Positions 58,183-64,000 of a DNA stretch of 64,000 nucleotides are shown in pieces. Under the pieces are notes generated by a model. The model was given only the letters and a program-made list of their open reading frames with translations. It ran no database searches and was not told the origin of the DNA. The translations under genes were made by a program, and so were the position numbers. Each line of letters starts with the position of its first letter. Positions within the stretch are counted from its first letter, which is position 1. This DNA is from Hyposmocoma kahamanoa (lineage: Eukaryota; Arthropoda; Insecta; Lepidoptera; Cosmopterigidae): assembly GCF_003589595.1 (NCBI RefSeq), contig NW_020656077.1, positions 4,461,538-4,525,537 of the forward strand, written 5' to 3'.

Positions 58183-59019
58183 TTACACTGCGATGTAATC
58201 GAGATTTACATTTAATTAAATTAAACTGGAAACTAAAAACTTTCCCCGGCACCCGGAGATGGGCATTAATAACCTTCGATAACGTAAACGCTCCTTTTTA
58301 TGGTATTGTTACAGCTTTAAACTTAGACGAGTCGCATATCGTAACATTAAAATGTACTAAATAATAATTATAATTACATGCTCCAGGCCTGAGCAATATA
58401 TGCTCTTCGTTTTGTAAAATAAACTATTTTTTCTATATACCCCAAGGTCATTTATAATATATTAATTTGAAGTCGATATTTTCATTATAATGTATAATGG
58501 CCGTTTACGAGATCATAGGAATAATGTCTGGGTCTGAATCACTTCATAATAATTAATAATTATGTACATTTTGATGTAGGCCCGAAAATGATTCGAAACC
58601 TTAGCAAAAAAATCTAGAATACCAGCTGACGTTCCTGACAACTTTTATTCTTGAGATTTAAAGTTGATGGATTCAGAATGGAAAAATTATGTCCTTTTTT
58701 TGCACCGAAATATTTATTTTTTTTATCCTAAAATATGGGAAAATGTTGTGTGTGTGGCTTACTATACAGTACCAATCACAGTAAATCTAGTTGCAAATAA
58801 ACAGACGGCGAAATTTCTCAAATTTCAATGTCAATTTGGTTGATATTCCATAAAATGTTTCTAATATTACGAATTATCAATTTAAGCCTCCTGGCGTCGG
58901 AGCGCTTATTTTTCATGGTGAGTAAAATGTTAGTCATTATCGATGCCTGTTATGTCACAGTTACTATAAAAACATATACAATGATATACGTTTAATATAA
59001 CAAATAATGACATAATGAC

Positions 59020-59132
59020 TAGTGTTGCAACGAATAGTATTTCGCGTTCAGGTCGAATCAATTTACGGTATTCGGCCAAATAGCAAAAAATAAGCCGAAT
59101 AGAATAGTAACCGAATATTCATTGCAACTCTA
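59020..59132. mobile_element. hAT-type MITE, 113 bp
   Basis: The 8-bp repeat ATAATGAC flanks both sides (59012-59019 and 59133-59140). The ends read TAGTGTTGCAACGAATA and, from the right, TAGAGTTGCAATGAATA, with CCGAAT/ATTCGG words inside. All features fit a small hAT derivative. Confidence 0.9.
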
Positions 59133-59491
59133 ATAATGACCTATAAAACTCTATTAAATACGCGTGACTAGAACAAAAGCCGAATAAAATACTCTCAACT
59201 TAAAGCACCTTCTTAAGTATTCGACTGCGAAAGCAGATTGATCCTTAAGTCGATGGGGTTAATCTTCAAAAAGTGAAGTGAAATGTAGGTAGTTTTCTGT
59301 TACATGACTATAATCTGTCGTTGAAATCCTGAAAATTATTGATGATGATGTTCGCAAAACGGAAAACAAAAACCATCTTGATTGATTTGATGAAATCCCA
59401 AACAAACGCAACGCAAATGTGATAATACAACAACTGAGACAGGACGCGTCCGAAACAATTTGGGCACGTCCTATTGTAAGTAGACACTGAC

Positions 59492-59587
59492 CTTCGTATT
59501 TCTTCGACCTGTCGCTCCTCGGGCAGATCGACGCATGCAAACAGCTTCATCTCCCCTTCCCGCCCGAACACACCGCCAGGGATTTTC
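59492..59587 (-). CDS. RhoGAP protein, exon 3 visible
   Basis: This 96-bp exon encodes visible residues 125-156 plus two bases. The acceptor is TTGCCGCAG and the donor is AAG|GTCAGT. KIPGGVFGREGEMKLFACVD continues the RhoGAP motif written F-L-R-x-L-P-x-P-L from exon 2, with Gly-Gly in place of the usual Glu-Pro. LPEERQVEEIRR is the helix before exon 4. Phases match both neighbours. Confidence 0.92.
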
Positions 59588-61406
59588 CTGCGGCAACGTT
59601 TATATTATTAACACCCTATTGGCATTGAACCCGTGTGGGCTGACAAGCGTTGTGACAGTAGCGTGATAGATTTTTCTCGAACTAATTTATCACGACTTTT
59701 ACTACTGCTACTTCGGTAACGCAGCGATCCGAAGTGGGGTCGGGTCGTGACCTCCTACACCAGATTTCACCACGTCTCGCGATTTTGAACCTGATCCTGT
59801 GTCCCCTTAAGTCTTTCTGGACTTAATCGCTCCAAAGGTAAGTTCGACCGGTCGTTCTGCCGTACCCCAGTTTTGAATATTGAAATTGTTTAATGATATT
59901 TCAGCTAAGCAAAGTTAGATTAAGTTCCGATCGAACAGGTTAACAAATTTTAACTGTTTTTAAAAGAGAATTTTGTGCTCTTTTTTGCTATTTAAAATGG
60001 ATATTTGACCATTTGTCACTTAACCGCGTTTCAGTTATTGGACGGCGGCATTGTCCATACGATCGTTAAAAGTACGGTCCTTTCGCAGCACTATCCTCTC
60101 CTATTCTCTCCGCGTATCGGAGCCATTTTTAACTTGTAGTTACAACTAATTTTTATATTAAAATAACGCTGTCGGAATAGGTATAAAGATCTTCTAAAAA
60201 CTTGATGGTCTGAGGCATAAATGTTCTTATTAGAAGAGACCTGTAGGACTTACGTCTATGGATAGATACCATGACGCTAGTACCGGAAAAAATCGTTAAG
60301 TTTGAATTGGTTATAAAAGCCCAATGCAGACGGCGCGTATTATCATTGAAGACTGTATATGGATTTCAACGTACATTATGCCTTATAGTATAGCTTACAC
60401 AACAACACTTAACACTGATCATTGAAAAATATTTCGTTTCTCTTTACTTTGTGCCTATGAGTCCTGAGAGGGAGATTGTTTTAGGAAAATTTCAACAAGT
60501 GATTCAAACTCCAGTAAAATAATTAATACATTGTTTGAAATGTTTGAAATGGAACTTTTGAGGTTTTCTATTGTGAAAGTCATAATAATTGGCTGAAATA
60601 TTTATGTTAAACAAATTGTTTTATAAACAAATTAATTTTCTTTCAGAATTGAGTTAAGTTTACACAATGATCGACTTTGGGTTAAGGGCTTCCTAAAGTA
60701 TAAACTCCTTGGAGAACTAATTGGGCTTTATTGTGATTTTGCAATATAAAACTTTAAGAACTGGTATAAAAATCAAATATGAAACAACAAATATAATATT
60801 GAACAGTTGTAATTATGTTTGCCAACTCCTTAAAAATGCAAGGGATAATATTTATTCTATACACTGTAAAAAGTATTACTAATGATAAAAATACTGTTAA
60901 AGAAGTAGCTATCACCAAGTGTTATCTACAAATTGGTGGTGTGGTAGGTCAAGTTCGTACGATATCATTGTAAACAAACAAAAATTTGCAAAAATTTCAT
61001 TTTCATTATATTTTAGTTTCTTACATAAATAAGATTGTTCTATATATGACAAACTCATGATAAAGTATTTTTCTCATTAGAACTGCAAATAACATTGTAA
61101 AGGTAGAAAACAAACAAAGAATATCTTATCAATAAAAACAAACAAAAACCATTGTCAACAGAACATTGCATATAAATGAAAAGTAGCCTACTTTATCACA
61201 TTAATTCATTTCTTATCAAATTCAAAACTTGTTTAACAAAGTTCTTAGTAAATGCTAGATACATACAATTTTTATTGCTGCAAATTGGGAAATGAAGTCA
61301 AGTTGGTATTTAAATAATAGGGTAACAGAGTATACATACCTAAGGAACAAATTGGGAAATGAAGTCAAGTTGGTATTTAAATAATAGGGTAACAGAGTAT
61401 ACATAC
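59588..61406. other. Intron 2 of the RhoGAP gene (1819 bp)
   Basis: This AT-rich intron shows nothing recognisable in 59588-61280. Its 5' end (in gene direction) is a 67-bp tandem duplication described separately. Confidence 0.7.
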
Positions 61407-61414
61407 CTAAGGAA
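61281..61414 (-). repeat. 67-bp tandem duplication over a splice donor
   Basis: The 67 bases at 61281-61347 are repeated without change at 61348-61414. The unit contains TTCCTTAG|GTATGT on the minus strand. The real donor of exon 2 (after 61407) therefore has an identical copy 67 bases further into the intron (after 61340). Confidence 0.95.
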
Positions 61415-61579
61415 CTTCTTGAGCACACTAGCAATGGTGTACACTGAGTAGTTATCGACGTTCACCAGCCTCCCAGTCTGCAAGAAGTGTATCAATTTCT
61501 TCATTGCGCCCTGGTGCCCAGGTGCGCGAAAAACATCCCTACGAAGCGGCGCCTCCTTATTCAGCTTCAAAATTAGCAC
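61407..61579 (-). CDS. RhoGAP protein, exon 2 visible
   Basis: This 173-bp exon encodes visible residues 68-124 plus two bases. The acceptor is TTCTGTGCAG and the donor is TTAG|GTATGT. It carries the catalytic core of the RhoGAP fold. RRDVFRAPGHQG corresponds to G-I/L-F-R-x-S-G, with Arg-85 as the arginine finger that stimulates GTP hydrolysis. YTIASVLKKFLR holds the conserved Lys (121) that helps bind the GTPase. It starts in phase 0, matching exon 1. The donor lies in a tandem duplication. Confidence 0.94.
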
Positions 61580-61656
61580 CTGCACAGAATATGCTCTATT
61601 CTAGACACTATACACATACGCAAGAATATTTAGAGATAAAATGTTTTAATACTAAC
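61580..61656 (-). other. Intron 1 visible (77 bp)
   Basis: This short intron has a GTTAGT donor and a TTCTGTGCAG acceptor. It contains nothing else and contrasts with the multi-kilobase introns elsewhere in the gene. Confidence 0.85.
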
Positions 61657-61859
61657 CAGTAAAGGCCCTGGTATGTCGTCCTTGCACACTTCATGTAAGG
61701 GTACGCCGAACTTAACTTTCTCCAGTCTTCTTGGATACGGCAGCGAGTTAGGATGCCCACAGGAGGTGACCACACTGCTCAGTGTGGCCGCCCGCCGGTG
61801 CATCCTCCGCGCCCAATTACTCATTTTATCCGTGGCTGTTAAGATCCCTGACACCTCCA
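61657..61859 (-). CDS. RhoGAP protein, first visible exon
   Basis: This 203-bp exon encodes visible residues 1-67. KMSNWARRMHRRAATLSS is a basic lead-in. KFGVPLHEVCKDDIPGPLL is the start of the RhoGAP domain (the FG-x-x-L block). The acceptor is probably ATGTGATCTAG, giving one base owed to an upstream exon. GGAG|GTGTCA, a few bases on, is an alternative. An in-frame stop lies just upstream of the acceptor, so coding does not continue there. No good initiator Met is seen at the exon start, so earlier exons must exist to the right, outside the window or unrecognised within 61860-64000. Confidence 0.88.
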
Positions 61860-62939
61860 CTAGATCACATTTCAGTCATTGTTATTTTACACTACAGTCT
61901 AACATCCCGAAAAGTTCTAACGAATTATGTAGGCAGCAGAATAGGTCGATAGACGAGTTCTGAAATTACCTACTGAATTGGTCAAGCTGTCGTGGGTGTG
62001 TAGTTGTAGTACGACACGACTTTCGGTTTCAAATCACTCTTGAAAGAAGCCCGGCTGAATTAAACGAACACTTTTATTTTCCCCATTTCATTACAAACAT
62101 AAGTTAAAATTCGGCAGTTACTCCGATATTTTCAAGTGAATTTGGCTATGATAAGAACAAAACTGTGATGTGACTCGCGGCGATAGACGAGTGGGGTGAA
62201 TGAATGAATTTGTAATCTTCTGAATGAATTTATATTTAAGAACGAACGAAATGTCAGCTTTATTTGCGCGAATGAATGGTGCGAATGATTGGAATCGAAT
62301 AATTTGCTTTCAAGGAGTAGAGATCCTCAAGTCATTGGTATAGATCCTAATTTGACTTAAATTTTAAATACTAAAGTAAATTACATTGGGGATCAATCTT
62401 TTTCTTTTTTCTTTTTTTATGACCTTTGGGGATAGATTTTTTTTTTGGTTCTGTTTTTTTCCATTGGAAAAAGCAAAGGCACTAATGCGCCATACAGCCA
62501 AGACTTTCTAATTACTTTCTTGGTTTCCATTACAAAAATTTAATGTCTTCTGTGGTGCTTTTTTGTATGAAAAATCAAGAATGTAACCAATTTTTGTTTT
62601 TTTTATTTCTCTTGGCTTTTCGCGGTAAGCGTTTTAGCCACTTACAAAGTGTTTTGAGTAACTTGTTTTTAAAATGGGGAACTTTTCTATTATTATGGAA
62701 TGTAATTTGGAAACGTATTTGAAAGTTGGAGAGAAAGTGAAAAAGGGATCATGCGAGGAATTATGCGATGTAAATAAACATGATATAAATATAGAATAAA
62801 TGTTATATTATTATTACAGCAGTTAACTTTTTATATTATTTTCTAAAATAAATTTAGATAAATAAGTACCTATATCTAGAAGAATTATTGGACAACAACA
62901 AAACATGAATGGAAGTCGGAAGAGGCACATTTTATCTTA
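61860..62939. other. Upstream intron or 5' region, no gene seen
   Basis: This AT-rich sequence has poly-T rich stretches at 62395-62470 and 62590-62610. I found no open frame with splice sites that could supply the missing upstream exon of the RhoGAP gene. Confidence 0.5.
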
Positions 62940-63121
62940 GGGTCGTATTCCAGAACTCGAAAAAAAAACTCTACTCAATGCTCAAGTCAGGACATAAGTA
63001 TGATTTCAAGCACTAGAATAGAAATACGACTCTAATGGCAAGGACTTGAGTATGATTTCTAGTGCTTTAAATCATACTCAAGTCCTGACTTAAGCATTGA
63101 GTAGAGTTCTGGAATATGCCC
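62940..63121. mobile_element. Harbinger-type MITE (family C, copy 3)
   Basis: This 182-bp copy has ends GGGTCGTATTCCAGAACTC and, from the right, GGGCATATTCCAGAACTCT. It is flanked by TTA (62937-62939 and 63122-63124). A small insertion of A residues lies in the left arm. It is related to copies at 5583 and 15875. Confidence 0.85.
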
Positions 63122-63145
63122 TTAGAGGATGGAAAAAGAATAACA

Positions 63146-63310
63146 TTTTATACTCTGGCCAATGATATTTTAGACACAAAAAAGGTCATTGACTCTGGCC
63201 AATAATATTACGACAATATTTGGTTTCATGTGCGATATTATATATTTGGTTTGGATAGTATAAAGATTTTATACTTTGGGCAATAATATTACGACAGTCT
63301 GGTTTCATGT
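63146..63310 (+). repeat. Imperfect direct repeats
   Basis: The phrase ACTCTGGCCAATAATATTAC and relatives recur three times (63155, 63190, 63275). TTTGGTTTCATGTGC (or a shorter form) occurs at about 63219 and 63301. It appears to be a local tandem-type duplication of unknown origin. Confidence 0.6.
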
Positions 63311-63503
63311 GCATCTAAGATCATTGTGTGCTATATTTCTTTTTTTTCCATCGTCTAAGGCGATATTACAGATCAGCAACGTCGACCTAGCAATGTCACC
63401 AATTAAAAAAAATGGCAACGTATGAACCACAACCGTGTATGAGTTAAGTCAATGACGAGTTCACAAATTCAAAAGTTAATGAGTTCACGAGTGCCATAGA
63501 TTT

Positions 63504-63600
63504 TTTTTTAATAATAACGCACACACTTAACATAGCCCCGCACTAGGGAAAACCTGTGTCAGTATATAGGTACCCTGTGTTAGTATATAGGTGTCTATAT
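63504..63600 (-). mobile_element. SINE 3' part (copy S4) with short repeats
   Basis: AATAATAACGCACACACTTA and CATAGCCCCGCACTAGGGAA are the reverse complement of the SINE body and tail found at 40.5-42 kb. The tRNA-like head is absent. The following GTGTTAGTATATAGGT words are repeated twice. Confidence 0.75.
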
Positions 63601-63913
63601 ACTAAATCTATGACGAGTTCTTTGTTTCTGATTGTAATATTATTTTATAGAACTATTTTTTAATGTCGAACCTCATTAAACAATTTTCAATAGGCCATAA
63701 TAAGTACCTATTATTGAGAAACATTTTTAAGTCTGCTATTATAGCCAATTTAAAAAGTAGTCATTAAGTACTTACGTACGTAAGTCTTACCTAATTTATT
63801 CTAATTCTTATAAGAGCTCTATCTGAAAGTACTTGGTAACCTTGTTTCGATACCAATATAGATATAGAGAAATAATAGGAGAATGGGTGAGACCCAATAA
63901 ATCGAATTCTTGC

Positions 63914-64000
63914 CTAGTTTGCCACTCTCGAGGTGGGATATTTTATGGATATTTTCTTCAAATTTGTAAAGGACCGCTACGTACTTGCCCCCTTTCCAAT
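63914..64000 (+). repeat. Family E, start of a copy cut by the window edge (E5)
   Basis: TAGTTTGCCACTCTCGAGGT, GGATATTTTCTTCAAATTTG and CCCCCTTTCCAAT match the first half of family E. The rest continues beyond the window. Confidence 0.65.

Larger units (their letters stand above)
37897..59491. other. Intron 3 of the RhoGAP gene (21.6 kb)
   Basis: This is the largest intron. The parts without any recognised element are 39380-40512, 42970-43379, 43440-44840, 44956-45356, 45463-45885, 46523-46920, 47828-48947, 49745-50382, 50910-52018, 52393-52930, 53093-57462, 58183-59019 and 59141-59491. These are mostly AT-rich. A minus-strand frame of 156 codons at 56394-56864 has no motif, no splice partner and an unremarkable composition. 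53093-57462 is the longest repeat-poor stretch. Confidence 0.6.

Overview
The window is eukaryotic nuclear DNA: AT-rich, with a spliced protein-coding gene and many dispersed repeats. The repeat families, tRNA-derived SINEs and intron structure suggest an insect, most likely a moth or butterfly (Lepidoptera). That assignment is an inference from sequence style, not a database match. There is one 400-base assembly gap (23983-24382).

Host gene. One gene on the minus strand covers nearly the whole window. I reconstruct ten exons, from 61859 down to 3364, joined by GT-AG introns whose phases all agree. Their order is 61657-61859, 61407-61579, 59492-59587, 37805-37896, 29150-29259, 23062-23245, 17489-17566, 8994-9154, 7745-7867 and 3364-3597. 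They encode 483 visible residues, and the 5' exons lie beyond the right edge. The first six exons form a RhoGAP domain (arginine finger FR at visible residues 84-85), followed by a conserved-looking tail and a GC-rich, proline-rich end. The protein should act on Rho-family GTPases, but the exact orthologue is not named here.

Introns and mobile elements. The introns run from 77 bp to 21.6 kb and are filled with transposon remains. The most notable is a complete Transib-like (RAG1-related) DNA transposon at 30934-33840. It has 5-bp target duplications (CACCG), ends resembling V(D)J signal heptamers, and a two-exon transposase of 677 residues. The catalytic D, D and a candidate E, and the CxxC/HxxxxH zinc ligands typical of RAG1, are in place. 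An internally deleted Jockey-type LINE (35127-37230) follows in the same intron. Elsewhere there are a decayed Tc1-like element (817-2291), RTE-type LINE fragments, three clustered tRNA-derived SINE copies near 40.5-42 kb, hAT-type MITEs with 8-bp duplications, Harbinger-type MITEs with TTA/TAA duplications, and several unclassified multicopy families (called A, B, D, E here).

Layout. 1-3363 lies downstream of the gene and holds the Tc1 remnant. 3364-9154 holds the last three exons. 9155-37804 holds the middle exons and large introns with the gap, the Transib and the Jockey. 37897-59491 is one 21.6-kb intron dense with repeats. 59492-61859 holds three RhoGAP exons, with a 67-bp tandem duplication that copies a splice donor. 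61860-64000 is upstream intron or flank with a MITE and repeat fragments.
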